A stretch of DNA of 64,000 bases from Amycolatopsis acidicola (GTDB lineage: Bacteria; Actinomycetota; Actinomycetes; Mycobacteriales; Pseudonocardiaceae), in NCBI RefSeq assembly GCF_007713735.2, contig NZ_VMNW02000002.1, positions 62,001 to 126,000 on the forward strand, read 5' to 3'. The position numbers and the translations under genes were made by a program. Shown here in pieces: positions 1-8,409 of the stretch. How positions within the stretch are numbered: the stretch's first letter is position 1; every line of letters begins with the position of its first letter. Under the pieces are notes generated by a model that was not told the origin of the DNA, searched no databases, and saw nothing but the letters and a program-made list of their open reading frames with translations.

Positions 1-39
1 CGGTACCCACCACCGCGTCCGCCCGGGCACAATCACCCG

Positions 40-609
40 ATGACCCTCGATCTGCGCGTCTGCTTCCTCGGCGACTCGTTCGTCGCCGGCGTCGGCGATC
101 CGGAGTACCGGGGCTGGGCCGGTCGCGTCGCCGCCCGCACCGGGCAGCCGCTGACCTGCTACAACCTCGGCGTCCGCCGCGAGACCAGCGAGGACGTCCG
201 GGCGCGGTGGCGGGCCGAATGCGCCCCACGGCTGCGCGGCGAAGTCAACGCGCTCGTCCTGTCCTTCGGCGTCAACGACACCCTCCAGGGCCTTCCCCCG
301 GAGACCACGGTGGCGAACCTCGTGGCGATGCTGGGGGAGTGGCCCACTCTCGTCGTGGGCCCGCCGCCGATCGCCGACGACGAGCAGAACCGCCGCATCG
401 CGGCGCTCGGCCAGGCACTTCGCGCCGCTTGCGCCGAGCGGACGACACCGTACGTGGACGTCTTCGGACCGTTGCGGGACACCAAGAGCTGGATGCGCGA
501 GGTGGAAGCCGGTGACGGCGCGCACCCGGCAGCCGACGGGTACGCGGCATACGCCGAACTCGTTCATCCACAATGGACCACCTGGCTCGCGAGCCTCAGC
601 CCACATTGA
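40..609 (+). CDS. SGNH/GDSL-type hydrolase (esterase/lipase family)
   Basis: A 189-aa single-domain SGNH hydrolase. The blocks appear in order: GDSF with the nucleophile Ser13, the block-II glycine region around NLG (residues 42-44), GVND (77-80) giving the oxyanion Asn, and DGAH (159-162) giving the Asp-His pair. No signal peptide is visible, so it is probably cytosolic. The family cleaves ester or acyl bonds; the substrate cannot be read from sequence. The ATG is preceded by CACAAT and only six bases, so the mRNA may be leaderless. Transcribed towards the LysR gene, with about 150 bp of featureless DNA between them. Confidence 0.85.
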   Translation: MTLDLRVCFLGDSFVAGVGDPEYRGWAGRVAARTGQPLTCYNLGVRRETSEDVRARWRAECAPRLRGEVNALVLSFGVNDTLQGLPPETTVANLVAMLGEWPTLVVGPPPIADDEQNRRIAALGQALRAACAERTTPYVDVFGPLRDTKSWMREVEAGDGAHPAADGYAAYAELVHPQWTTWLASLSPH

Positions 610-756
610 GGTCCCGGGCGAGCGCCCGCAGTGGACGGTTGTCAGGATGCCGAGCTGGTGGCCGACCGCTTGGCGCGGCTGGGGAGCGCATCGTTCCTCC
701 TCCGTGCGGCCGCCCCCGCGATCCGTGACATGGAGCCGATGCGGCGCGCGACACGC

Positions 757-1632
757 TCAGCCGAACATCCTCCGCGCCCGTTCGATCAGGGCGCGCGCGG
801 CCGGGCTGTTCGGCCCCGTCCCGCGCCACGCCAGCGCGAGCCCGCCCCGCAGCTTGGGGCGAGTGATCGTCAGCGGGTGCAGCTCCGGCGAGGACCGGGC
901 GATCGAATCGGGCAGGATCGCCACCCCCAGGCCCCGCGCGGCGAGCTTCGCCAGCATCGGCGGCGCCCCGGCCTCGAACGCGATCCGCGGCCGGAACCCG
1001 GCGGCCGCGCAGGCGTGGTCCAGGTGCGAACGGATCCCGCTGCCCGATGGGAGGCTGATCAGCGGCCGGTCCCGCAACCCGGTCAGTGGCACGGAATCCC
1101 GCTCGGCGAGCTCGTGCCCGCGACTCACCGCGGCGGTGATCGACTCCTCGACCACGACCAGGATTTCCAGCTCCGGCAAGCGTTCCGCGCCGAGCGCGAG
1201 CAGCGCCGCGTCGAGCGAACCGTCCCGCAGCCCGGCGACCAGCTGATCGGAATTGCCCTCGGTCAGCGTGATCTCCACGCCCGGATGGTCGTCGTGGAAC
1301 TCCGCCAGCAGCCCGGGCAGGTCCACGTTGTGCGAGGTCACCATGCCCACCGCGACATGCCCGCGGACCAGCCCGGTCAGCTCCTCCACCGTGCGCCGAG
1401 CTCCGTCCACCGCGGCCAGCGCGGCGCGCGCGTAGGGGAGTACGGCGGCGCCCGCCTCCGTGAGCCGCACCGTCCGCCCCGACCGGTCGAGCAGCTCCTG
1501 GCCCAGCTCCCGCTCCAGCCGCCTGATTTGCGCGCTCACCCCCGGCTGCGCCACGTGGACCTTCTCCGCGGCCCGCGTGAAGTTGGCTTCCTCGGCCACG
1601 GTGACGAAGTATTCGAGCTGCCGCAGTTCCAT
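757..1632 (-). CDS. LysR-family transcriptional regulator
   Basis: A 291-aa LysR regulator. The start was set at the ATG giving MELRQLEYF, the canonical LysR N-terminus, although the frame is open further upstream. Winged HTH in residues 1-60 (FTRAAEKVHVAQPGVSAQI), linker helix, then a periplasmic-binding-like effector domain from about residue 90. It is divergent, 70 bp away, from a SnoaL-like gene and a FAD monooxygenase, so it most likely controls those genes and itself in response to an unknown ligand. Full length for the family, nothing broken. Confidence 0.92.
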   Translation of the reverse strand: MELRQLEYFVTVAEEANFTRAAEKVHVAQPGVSAQIRRLERELGQELLDRSGRTVRLTEAGAAVLPYARAALAAVDGARRTVEELTGLVRGHVAVGMVTSHNVDLPGLLAEFHDDHPGVEITLTEGNSDQLVAGLRDGSLDAALLALGAERLPELEILVVVEESITAAVSRGHELAERDSVPLTGLRDRPLISLPSGSGIRSHLDHACAAAGFRPRIAFEAGAPPMLAKLAARGLGVAILPDSIARSSPELHPLTITRPKLRGGLALAWRGTGPNSPAARALIERARRMFG

Positions 1633-1702
1633 AACCGTTGATTCTAGTAAGCAGCACAACCAGCTCTTGGACTTCTGGTCGCGGGCGAGCCAGGCTGGAC
1701 TC
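1633..1702. promoter_or_regulatory. Divergent promoter region between LysR and SnoaL-like genes
   Basis: This is the only non-coding space between the two divergent genes. It holds a weak GTTG (1637-1640) / CAAC (1657-1660) dyad close to the LysR start, and a TTGGAC ... CAGGCT pair about 18 bp apart that ends six bases before the ATG at 1703. A LysR operator here is expected from family behaviour; the site itself is inference. Confidence 0.4.
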
Positions 1703-2059
1703 ATGACGAACTCAGCGAAAACCCCGGAAGACCTCGCCCGCCTCTTCGTCGAGCGCGCCAACGCCCGCGACGCCGAAGGAATCGCCGCCCTGTACGAGCC
1801 GGACGCCATGCTCGCCTACCCGCCCGGCTCGGAGACCGTCGGCCGTGACGCCATCCGCGCCGCGATGGAGAAGATGTTCGCCCACAACACCACTGCCGAG
1901 TTCACGGTCGAAGAAGCGCTGCCCACCGTTTACCACGGCGAGCTCGCGCTGACCTCCACCAAACCGGCCGACAACACCGGCGGCCGCGTCCAGGTCGCCC
2001 GCCGCCAGGCGGACGGCAGCTGGCTGCGGATCATCGACCGCCCCGAGATCCGGAGCTGA
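1703..2059 (+). CDS. SnoaL/NTF2-like small protein
   Basis: A 118-aa protein with the alpha+beta cone pattern of the SnoaL/NTF2-like superfamily: an N-terminal helix (DLARLFVERANARDAEGIA), then the GLYEPDAM-like strand, GRDAIRAAMEKMF, and a C-terminal strand region ending GSWLRIIDR. Members are cyclases, isomerases or small-molecule binding proteins. Start chosen at the ATG after the intergenic gap. It lies one base upstream of the FAD monooxygenase, so the two are co-translated and may act on the same small molecule. Specific reaction unknown. Confidence 0.82.
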   Translation: MTNSAKTPEDLARLFVERANARDAEGIAALYEPDAMLAYPPGSETVGRDAIRAAMEKMFAHNTTAEFTVEEALPTVYHGELALTSTKPADNTGGRVQVARRQADGSWLRIIDRPEIRS

Positions 2060-2060
2060 C

Positions 2061-3152
2061 ATGCGCGTCCTCATCGCCGGGGCCGGCATCGGCGGGCTGA
2101 CCGCCGCGCTGAGCCTGCATGCCGCCGGCATCGAAGCCGAGGTGCTCGACGCCGCGAGCGAAATCCGCCCGCTGGGGGTCGGGATCAACCTGCTCCCGCA
2201 CGCGGTCGGCGAGCTCATCGCGCTCGGCCTCGGCGACGAGCTCGCCGCCATCGGCGTCGCCACCGCCGAAAACGTCTACTGCGACCACACAGGACACGAC
2301 CTGTTCGCCGAACCCCGGGGGCTCGCTGGCGGCTACCGATGGCCGCAGTACTCCGTGCACCGCGGCCGCCTGCAGCTGATGCTCCTCGCCGCCGCACGCG
2401 AACGCGGCATCCCGGTCCGCACCGGCATCCGCGTCGACGGCTTCGACCAGGACGCCGACAGCGTCCGGGCCGCGGGCACCGAAGCGGACATCCTCGTCGG
2501 CGCGGACGGCCTCCACTCGGCGATCCGCGCGCGACTCCACCCCGGCGAAGGACCCCTGCACTGGTCCGGGGTCCGGATGTGGCGCGGTACCAGCGAAACC
2601 GGCCCGTTCCGCACCGGCCGCACCATGATCATCGCCCGCGGGCCCGGCGACGCCGAACTCATCGCCTATCCGATCGGCCCGGCCACGATCAACTGGGTCG
2701 CCCTCCTGCCCGTCGCCCCACCGGGCCCGCTGCCCGGCGACGCCGACTGGAACGCGCCCGGCAGCGCCGAGGACCTCCTCCCGCATTTCGGCTGGGACCT
2801 CGGCTGGCTCGACGTGCCGCGGCTCATCACGAGCAGCGAGCGCGTCTTCACCTATCCGATGGTCGACCGCGACCCGCTCCCGCACTGGGGCCACGGCCGG
2901 GTCACCCTGCTCGGCGACGCCGCCCACCCGATGTACCCGGTCGGCGCGAACGGCGCCTCGCAGGCCATCGTCGACGCCCGTGCCCTCGCGCTCAACGCCG
3001 GAAACCTTGCGGCCTATGAGAAAACCCGGCTACCCGAGACCGCCGACGTGATCCGCGCGAACCGCGAGATGCAACGCACCGGGCACGCGCGCGACGCGGC
3101 CGAACTCGCCCACATCACCGGCACCTACCGGCGCAAGACCCGCGCGGGGTAG
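2061..3152 (+). CDS. FAD-dependent monooxygenase (PHBH fold)
   Basis: A 363-aa class A flavoprotein monooxygenase-like enzyme. The N-terminal dinucleotide motif is GAGIGG (about residues 7-12), the second NAD(P)H/FAD motif is GADGLHSAIR near residue 155, and the FAD pyrophosphate motif LLGDAAHPMYPVGANG lies near residue 285. Such enzymes hydroxylate aromatic or related small molecules using NAD(P)H and O2. Several members with this short length and VGANG ending are annotated as PhzS-like flavin-dependent oxidoreductases. It forms a tight operon with the SnoaL-like gene, under a likely LysR regulator. Confidence 0.88.
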   Translation: MRVLIAGAGIGGLTAALSLHAAGIEAEVLDAASEIRPLGVGINLLPHAVGELIALGLGDELAAIGVATAENVYCDHTGHDLFAEPRGLAGGYRWPQYSVHRGRLQLMLLAAARERGIPVRTGIRVDGFDQDADSVRAAGTEADILVGADGLHSAIRARLHPGEGPLHWSGVRMWRGTSETGPFRTGRTMIIARGPGDAELIAYPIGPATINWVALLPVAPPGPLPGDADWNAPGSAEDLLPHFGWDLGWLDVPRLITSSERVFTYPMVDRDPLPHWGHGRVTLLGDAAHPMYPVGANGASQAIVDARALALNAGNLAAYEKTRLPETADVIRANREMQRTGHARDAAELAHITGTYRRKTRAG

Positions 3153-3162
3153 AAACGAGGAC

Positions 3163-3960
3163 ATGGAGGACGTGGTCGAACACCGCTACGGCGCCCGCGA
3201 CACCCGGCTCGTGGCCGCGTCCTTCCGCACGCACCACTTCGTCCCGCACGCCCACAGCGAGTACGCCATCGCGGCCATCTCACGCGGCGTCGAGGACGTC
3301 CGCTACCGCGGCGCCACCGAACACGCGCCCGCGGGCAGCCTCCTCCTGCTCGACGCCGACACCCTCCACGCGGGCCGCCCCGGCGTCGACGAAGGCTGGG
3401 ACTACCGCGTGTTCTACGTGCCCCCATCGCTGCTGGAAGAGCTCGCCGGGCACCGGCCCACGTTCCCGGACCCGGTCCCGCACGACCCGGCACTGGCTGC
3501 CCGCCTGCTGCGCTTGCACCGTCGTGCCGACCCGGAAAGCCTTGCCGCGCAAGAAGAATTCGCCACGGTGTGCCTGGAGCTGATCCGCCGGTACACCCGC
3601 GGCAGGATCAACCCGGCGCCGCCGCTGCACGTCCGCAAGATCCAGCAGCACCTCGCGGCCGACCTCCAGCACACCCCGAGCCTCGACGAACTCGCCACCG
3701 TCGCCGGCCTGCCGCGCTTCCGGCTGTTGCGCGCCTTCCGCCGCGACACCGGCATCACCCCGCACGGCTATCTCCTGCAGCTGCGCCTGCGACGCGCCCA
3801 GCAACTCCTCACCGCCGGGCACACCGTCGCCCGCGCCGCGACCGAAAGCGGCTTCTACGACCAGGCCCATCTGCACCGCCACTTCCGCCGCACGTTCGGC
3901 GCCACACCGGGCCGCTTCGCGCGCAACGACGTACAAGACCGGCGCCACCCACCGGCCTAA
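3163..3960 (+). CDS. AraC-family transcriptional regulator
   Basis: A 265-aa AraC regulator with an N-terminal cupin-type sensing domain (HHFVPHAHSEYAIA near residue 25) and two C-terminal HTH motifs (residues 165-255, including ATESGFYDQAHLHRHFRRTFG). A GAGGA ribosome-binding site precedes the ATG. It starts 10 bp after the FAD monooxygenase and its stop codon forms part of the likely -10 element of the isochorismatase-like gene. It may control that gene or be part of the upstream operon; the effector is unknown. Confidence 0.9.
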   Translation: MEDVVEHRYGARDTRLVAASFRTHHFVPHAHSEYAIAAISRGVEDVRYRGATEHAPAGSLLLLDADTLHAGRPGVDEGWDYRVFYVPPSLLEELAGHRPTFPDPVPHDPALAARLLRLHRRADPESLAAQEEFATVCLELIRRYTRGRINPAPPLHVRKIQQHLAADLQHTPSLDELATVAGLPRFRLLRAFRRDTGITPHGYLLQLRLRRAQQLLTAGHTVARAATESGFYDQAHLHRHFRRTFGATPGRFARNDVQDRRHPPA

Positions 3961-3963
3961 TCT
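3958..3963 (+). promoter_or_regulatory. -10 element (TAATCT) for a leaderless GTG gene
   Basis: TAATCT ends seven bases before the GTG at 3971, which puts the expected transcription start on the start codon. No Shine-Dalgarno sequence is present. The TAA of the AraC gene is part of the hexamer. TANNNT hexamers at this distance are the hallmark of leaderless actinobacterial mRNAs. Confidence 0.55.
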
Positions 3964-3970
3964 GTCCGAT

Positions 3971-4630
3971 GTGGACGAATACACCAGCCCTGAATTTCCG
4001 CGCAGCGCCCTGCTGACCATCGACCTGCAGCGCGACTGGGTCGCTGCCGTCCCGGGCACACCCGCAGTGCTGCCCGCGGTGCGGCGACTGACGCAGGCGT
4101 ACCGCGACGCGGGCAGGCCGGTCGTGCACGTCGTGCGGCTGTATCTGCCCGACGGCAGCAACGCCGACCTGTCCCGGCGCTCCTTGCGCGGTAAGGCAAA
4201 CCCGCACACGCCGGGTTCCCAGCTCGCCGACGGGCTCGGCGGTGAGCTCGACCCCGACCTGCTCCTGAGCGGGCAACTGCAGCAGACCGGGCCGGCGGAA
4301 CACGTCCTGTACAAACCGCGTTGGAGCGCCTTTTTCCGCACCAGCCTGCTGGACCACCTGGCCGGACAGGACGTGAGCACTGTGGTCGTCGCCGGTTGCA
4401 ACTACCCGAACTGCCCCCGCGCCACGCTCGTCGACGCCACCGAACGCGACCTCCGCACCGCGGCCGTGCGCGACGCGATCTCCGGCTGGACCGAGGACGC
4501 CGACCGGGAACTGCCCGGCCTCGGCATCGCCTGCCTCGACGCCGCCGACGTCATCGACGCCGTTCGGCCCGCGCGGCCCAGCGCCCCTCTTCCCGCGCGA
4601 TCCGCACCGGATGGTCGAAGCACTTCGTGA
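3971..4630 (+). CDS. Isochorismatase-family cysteine hydrolase
   Basis: A 219-aa isochorismatase-like hydrolase. The catalytic triad is visible: Asp18 in LLTIDLQ, Lys115 in LYKPRW, and Cys148 in NYPNCPRAT. Relatives hydrolyse isochorismate, nicotinamide, biuret, ureidoacrylate or similar amide/enol-ether substrates; the exact substrate is not evident. The GTG start is leaderless. The 3' end overlaps the convergent ABC ATPase gene by 80 bp, so the C-terminal tail beyond about residue 195 is probably dispensable. Confidence 0.85.
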   Translation: MDEYTSPEFPRSALLTIDLQRDWVAAVPGTPAVLPAVRRLTQAYRDAGRPVVHVVRLYLPDGSNADLSRRSLRGKANPHTPGSQLADGLGGELDPDLLLSGQLQQTGPAEHVLYKPRWSAFFRTSLLDHLAGQDVSTVVVAGCNYPNCPRATLVDATERDLRTAAVRDAISGWTEDADRELPGLGIACLDAADVIDAVRPARPSAPLPARSAPDGRSTS

Positions 4631-5363
4631 CGTTGTCGCTGGTCAGAACCTCGTCCACGGGACCCGTCGCCAGCGCCCGGCCTTCGCGCAGCAACAAGGC
4701 ATGCGTGGTCGACTCCGGCAGCTCCTCGAGGTGGTGCGTCACGAGCACCGTCGCCAGCTCCGGGTTCTGCTCACGCAGGAAGTCCAGGCTCGTCAGCAAC
4801 TGCTCCCGCGCGGCGAGGTCCAGTCCGGTGGCCGGCTCGTCCAGCAACAGCAAGCGCGGCTTTGGCATCAGTGCCCGCGCGATCAGGGCGCGACCGCGTT
4901 CGCCCTGGGACAGGATCGTCCACCGCGCGTCCCGGCGCGACGTGAGCCCGAGCAGGTCGATCAGCTGGTCGGCCTGCGAGACCTGCTCCGCGGTCGGCGT
5001 CCAGCGGGGGACCGGCTCGGTGGTGTTCGTCAGCCCGGTCAGCACGACGTCGCGCACGCGCAGGGGAGTGGTGAGGGGATGGCGGGGGTCGACGTGCCCG
5101 ACGTAGGTCCGCAGTTCGCGCATGTCGACGCGCCCGAGCCGGTGCCCGAGCACCTCGACGTGCCCGCGCGTGGGATGCGTACGCGCGCCGAGCAGGCTCA
5201 GCAGCGTGCTCTTGCCCGCGCCGTTTCCGCCCAGCAGAGCCCAATGCTCGCCGCGGTGCACGGTCAGGGATACCGACTGCAGCAGGTAGTTCCCGCCGCG
5301 CACGAGGTCGACTTCGTACGCCGCGAGCACCGGCCCGGTGCTCGCGGGGATCGCGGTGCTCAC
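4551..5363 (-). CDS. Stand-alone ABC transporter ATP-binding protein (ModF/YlmA-like)
   Basis: A 270-aa ABC ATPase with Walker A GGNGAGKST (residues 45-53), signature LSQGERGRA near 150, Walker B LLLLDEP near 172 and a switch His in VTHHLEEL. The HWALLGGNGAGKS style resembles soluble single-domain ATPases of the ModF/YlmA kind. No permease gene is adjacent, so the membrane partner, if any, is unknown. The GTG start overlaps the GntR stop in a GTGA, which implies translational coupling to that regulator. Confidence 0.85.
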   Translation of the reverse strand: MSTAIPASTGPVLAAYEVDLVRGGNYLLQSVSLTVHRGEHWALLGGNGAGKSTLLSLLGARTHPTRGHVEVLGHRLGRVDMRELRTYVGHVDPRHPLTTPLRVRDVVLTGLTNTTEPVPRWTPTAEQVSQADQLIDLLGLTSRRDARWTILSQGERGRALIARALMPKPRLLLLDEPATGLDLAAREQLLTSLDFLREQNPELATVLVTHHLEELPESTTHALLLREGRALATGPVDEVLTSDNVTKCFDHPVRIAREEGRWAARAERRR

Positions 5364-6043
5364 TGGGCCACCGCCTCCCGCACGCCGGAAAGCACCGTTT
5401 CGAGATTGTCCACAGTGGCCTTGACGGCCGCGTCGGAGTCACCGCGCTCCAGCGCGCCGAGCAGATCGGCGTGGGCGCAGGACACGTCCGGCAGTCCGGT
5501 CTCGTGCCGCACCATCTCGATCAGCGTCTCCCGCAGCAGGGGGAGCGCGGCGAGGAAAAGGTTGAGCAGCAACGCGTTCCCGGACAATTCGACGATCGCC
5601 CGGTGGAACTCCAGGTCGGCGTCGACGAACATGGCAGGCCCGTCCTCTTGGCGTTCCTGCCGCTTGCGCAGCCCGGCACGCAGCCGCTCGATGTCCTCGG
5701 GACGCACGCGGTGCGCGGCGAGCCTCGCCGCCTCGACCTCCAGCGCGCGCCGCACCTCGTACACCTCCAGCAACCGCGCCCGGCGCAGGAGCTGGCCGAC
5801 TTCACCGGACTCCGCGGGCGCTTCGGCGACGAACGTGCCCGAACCGTGGCGCACGTCGAGCAGCCCGTCCCGCGCGAGAAGCCGCACCGCTTCGCGCACC
5901 GACGAGCGCCCGACGCCCAGCTCAGCCGCCAGCGCCACCTCGTTCGGCAACCGTTCGCCGGGCTTCCATTCCTTGCGCCGCAACCGTTCCCGCAACAGGC
6001 TCTCGACCTGCGGGACCACCCGGCCGTGCCGTAGTTCGCCCAT
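5360..6043 (-). CDS. GntR-family (FadR subfamily) transcriptional regulator
   Basis: A 227-aa regulator starting at MGELRHGRVV; six upstream residues in frame were excluded. N-terminal winged helix (LPNEVALAAELGVGRSSVREAVRLL, residues 31-55) is followed by an all-helical FCD domain (about 85-225) of the FadR/VanR type, with a conserved D-x3-H (DLEFHRAI). A TACGGT hexamer lies eight bases before the ATG, so the gene may be leaderless. It is coupled by GTGA overlap to the ABC ATPase and is probably autoregulatory. Confidence 0.9.
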   Translation of the reverse strand: MGELRHGRVVPQVESLLRERLRRKEWKPGERLPNEVALAAELGVGRSSVREAVRLLARDGLLDVRHGSGTFVAEAPAESGEVGQLLRRARLLEVYEVRRALEVEAARLAAHRVRPEDIERLRAGLRKRQERQEDGPAMFVDADLEFHRAIVELSGNALLLNLFLAALPLLRETLIEMVRHETGLPDVSCAHADLLGALERGDSDAAVKATVDNLETVLSGVREAVAQ

Positions 6044-6067
6044 GGCGGGGAACCGTAACACAGGTCA

Positions 6068-7231
6068 TCAGACGTCTGAGGACTGCGTCCGGTTCGTCGA
6101 CCAGACAAGGAACGCGCAGGCGGCGAAGGTCGCGCCGAGGATGCTGGAGCCTGCCCAGCCTGCGTGGGCGAACACCGTGGTCGTGGCGGTGGCGCCGACC
6201 GCCGAGCCGAGGGAGTAGAAGAGCATGTAGCCGCCGATGACAGTGCTGGTGCGGTCCGGATGCCTTGTGGTGAGCAGGTGCTGGTTGCTCACGTGCACGG
6301 CCTGCACGGCGAAGTCGAGTACGACCACACCAAGCACGACGAGCCACAGCGACCAGGACGCCTGCCCGGTGGCGAGCCACGAGACGACGAGGAGCGCGAG
6401 CGCCCCGCCAGTGACGGCGTTCGCGAACCCGGAGTCGGCCCAGCGCCCCGCCCTCGCCGCGCCGAGCGCACCGGCCAGGCCTGCGAAACCGAAGAGGCCG
6501 ATCTGGGCCGGACTGAACTCCCATGGCGCGGTGGCGAGGGGGAGTGCAAGCCCGCTCCACAGCGTGCCGAACGACGCGAACAGGAAGAACGCGATCAGCC
6601 CGCGCGAGAGGAACAGGCGCTCGCGGAACAGCTCGCCGAGTGATGCCGGCACCTGCCGGCAGGGAGTGCGATCGGGACGCGGATCGGGCGGCAGCATCCG
6701 GAAAACGAGGCACGCCAACACCGTCATGAGCAAGGCGAGCGCGACGTACACGCTGCGCCAGCCCCACAGTGCGGCCAGCGCGCCGGCCGCGATCCGTGCC
6801 CCGAGAATGCCGACGACGACGCCCGACGTCACCGCGCCGAGGTTGCGGCCCCGTTCTTCCGGCGTGGACAAGGCCGCGGCGAAGGCGACTGTCGTCTGGA
6901 CGACCACGGCGAACAGGCCCGCGGCGGCCAACCCGGCGAGCAGCATCCAGGTTCCGGTGGCTGCCGCGGCCAGGAACGCGCCCACCGCGGCCAGCAGGAG
7001 GTGCCCGGCGATGAGCTTGCGTCTGTCCATCAGGTCGCCGAGCGGGACGAGAACCGCCAGTCCCGCAAGGTAGCCGAGCTGCCCGGCCGCGACGATCCAG
7101 CCGAGGTGGGCAGCCGGCACGTGCAGATCGGTCCCGATCTCGGCGAGCACGGGCTGCGCGGCGTAAACGCACGCGACGGCGACGGCGCAGACCGCCGCGA
7201 ACAACGTTCTCCGGCCGGTGGTCAGCGTCAT
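6068..7231 (-). CDS. MFS transporter, probable drug/metabolite exporter
   Basis: A 387-aa protein with about 12 hydrophobic segments and the MFS motif A region GDLMDRRKL near residue 65. The start was placed at MTLTTGRRTLF, whose GAAGGTG ribosome-binding site lies just upstream; the frame is open much further but is non-coding in character. It is divergent from an HxlR regulator across 88 bp holding several dyads, an arrangement typical of inducible efflux. The substrate is unknown. Its stop lies 24 bp from the GntR start. Confidence 0.88.
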   Translation of the reverse strand: MTLTTGRRTLFAAVCAVAVACVYAAQPVLAEIGTDLHVPAAHLGWIVAAGQLGYLAGLAVLVPLGDLMDRRKLIAGHLLLAAVGAFLAAAATGTWMLLAGLAAAGLFAVVVQTTVAFAAALSTPEERGRNLGAVTSGVVVGILGARIAAGALAALWGWRSVYVALALLMTVLACLVFRMLPPDPRPDRTPCRQVPASLGELFRERLFLSRGLIAFFLFASFGTLWSGLALPLATAPWEFSPAQIGLFGFAGLAGALGAARAGRWADSGFANAVTGGALALLVVSWLATGQASWSLWLVVLGVVVLDFAVQAVHVSNQHLLTTRHPDRTSTVIGGYMLFYSLGSAVGATATTTVFAHAGWAGSSILGATFAACAFLVWSTNRTQSSDV

Positions 7232-7253
7232 GCACACCTTCTCGACTGAGTAG

Positions 7254-7296
7254 CAGTTTGCAACTGATTCGACCGTACGGCAGAATGGTTTCAAAC
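7254..7296. promoter_or_regulatory. Putative HxlR operator/promoter region between MFS and HxlR genes
   Basis: The gap contains a perfect dyad CAGTT-N3-AACTG (7254-7266) and a perfect GTTTCAAAC palindrome (7288-7296). There is also a near-exact direct repeat, GCAACTgATT (7260) and GCAACTcATT (7298). A TTGCAA/CAGAAT pair with 17-bp spacing (7258-7286) could drive the HxlR gene. Dyads over a promoter between divergent genes suit autoregulation and effector-controlled efflux. Confidence 0.5.
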
Positions 7297-7319
7297 AGCA
7301 ACTCATTGGAGGGGGAGTC

Positions 7320-7772
7320 GTGGTCAGCACCGAGGAGGTGGCCTGGACCGACCCGGAGTGCCCAGTGGCGCGGGCGTTGGACCTGATCGGGGATCGTTGG
7401 AGCCTGCTGATCGTGCGCGACGCGATGGACGGGGCGCGGGCTTTCACGGATTTCCAGCAGCGCACGGGGATCGCGCGGAACATTCTCACCGACCGGCTCC
7501 GCCGGCTGGTCGAGCGGGGCATCCTCGGCAGACAGGCCGCGCCGACGGGGAAGCGCCAGGTTTATGCCCTCACGGCGGACGGGCGGGATCTGTTCACGGT
7601 CGTCGTCGCGCTGCGGCAGTGGGGAGAACGCCACGCCTTCTCGCGCGGCGAGCCACATTCCACCCTGGTCGACGAGCACGGCTCCCGGCTGCCGCCGCTG
7701 CGGCCGCTCGATTCGCGTGGGGAGGTCGTCAACGTGGACACGACGTCGGTCCGCAAGGCGCGCACGAGGTGA
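7320..7772 (+). CDS. HxlR-family transcriptional regulator
   Basis: A 150-aa HxlR regulator: CPVARALDLIGDRWSLLIVRDAM at the N-terminus is the family signature (Cys-Pro followed by IGDRW), then the winged helix and the FTDFQQRTGIARNILTDRLRRL recognition region. The GTG start has an excellent GGAGGGGGAG ribosome-binding site. The conserved Cys near residue 14 could sense reactive compounds, as in YodB/HypR, but that is inference. It probably regulates the divergent MFS transporter. Confidence 0.9.
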   Translation: MVSTEEVAWTDPECPVARALDLIGDRWSLLIVRDAMDGARAFTDFQQRTGIARNILTDRLRRLVERGILGRQAAPTGKRQVYALTADGRDLFTVVVALRQWGERHAFSRGEPHSTLVDEHGSRLPPLRPLDSRGEVVNVDTTSVRKARTR

Positions 7773-7844
7773 CACCCATGCCGGACAGGAGTACTCGCGT
7801 GTCCAGGAGAGGACCACTCCCACCCGCCGGCTCCGCTACTTAAC

Positions 7845-7858
7845 ATAATGTACATTAT
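7845..7858. promoter_or_regulatory. Perfect AT-rich palindrome ATAATGTACATTAT in an intergenic gap
   Basis: The 193-bp gap 7773-7965 lies between the 3' ends of the HxlR gene and the zinc-ribbon gene. It holds this perfect 14-bp palindrome, strikingly AT-rich for its surroundings. Downstream are a GATGCT-6-AGCATC hairpin (7884-7901), which may terminate transcription, and a TTCCGGA/TCCGGAA dyad (7913-7941). Function unknown; an orphan operator or part of an unannotated promoter are both possible. Confidence 0.45.
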
Positions 7859-7965
7859 CGGCACTTACGGATAACGCCGGGACGATGCTGAGAGAAGCAT
7901 CCTGAGAGCGTTTTCCGGACAGCTCCAGGACCGCTCCGGAACAACACCGCGACAACACAGCCACG

Positions 7966-8376
7966 TCAGCGCAGCTGCTCCAAGTCTCGCGCGCTGTGGG
8001 CCAGCTCTTGTGCCATCCGCCGCAACTCGTCCGCCGTCGCGCCGTCGTCGGCGGCCGTCACGACATCCTCCGCCGCGCACCGCAGCTGGAACAGCTTGTC
8101 CTGCAAAGCCGACAGCTCACTGTCCGACAGCACGACCGAATCCTCCGGCAGACCACTGCGCTGCACCGCGGCCCGCCGCTCGTACGCCCGCTGCCGGCAC
8201 GACTGCCCGCAGTACCGCCGCCGGCGCCCCTTCGTCACTTCCTGCTGCTCCAGGCGCCGCCCACACCAGCCACAATGCTGCGGCGGCGCGGTGCGCCTGA
8301 TCCCCTCCAAAACGTCACTTGACGTTTTACGTGCGTCGCTCACCCGCAAGACCCTAACGGGCAACCGAGCGCTCAT
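7966..8376 (-). CDS. Small Cys-rich zinc-ribbon-like protein, function unknown
   Basis: A 136-aa basic protein with four cysteines arranged C35-x2-C38 ... C56-x3-C60 and a very basic stretch between them (GRRRRYCGQSCRQRAYERR), followed by an acidic helical C-terminal half (residues 70-136). The pattern suggests a small metal-binding domain that could contact nucleic acid or a protein; I do not recognise a named family. The start is the ATG at MSARLP, 33 bp from the divergent GDPD start; a GTG inside (VSDARK) is an alternative. Confidence 0.65.
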   Translation of the reverse strand: MSARLPVRVLRVSDARKTSSDVLEGIRRTAPPQHCGWCGRRLEQQEVTKGRRRRYCGQSCRQRAYERRAAVQRSGLPEDSVVLSDSELSALQDKLFQLRCAAEDVVTAADDGATADELRRMAQELAHSARDLEQLR

Positions 8377-8409
8377 GCCCCGGCCACGCCGATACCGCAC
8401 ACTGGTCGG

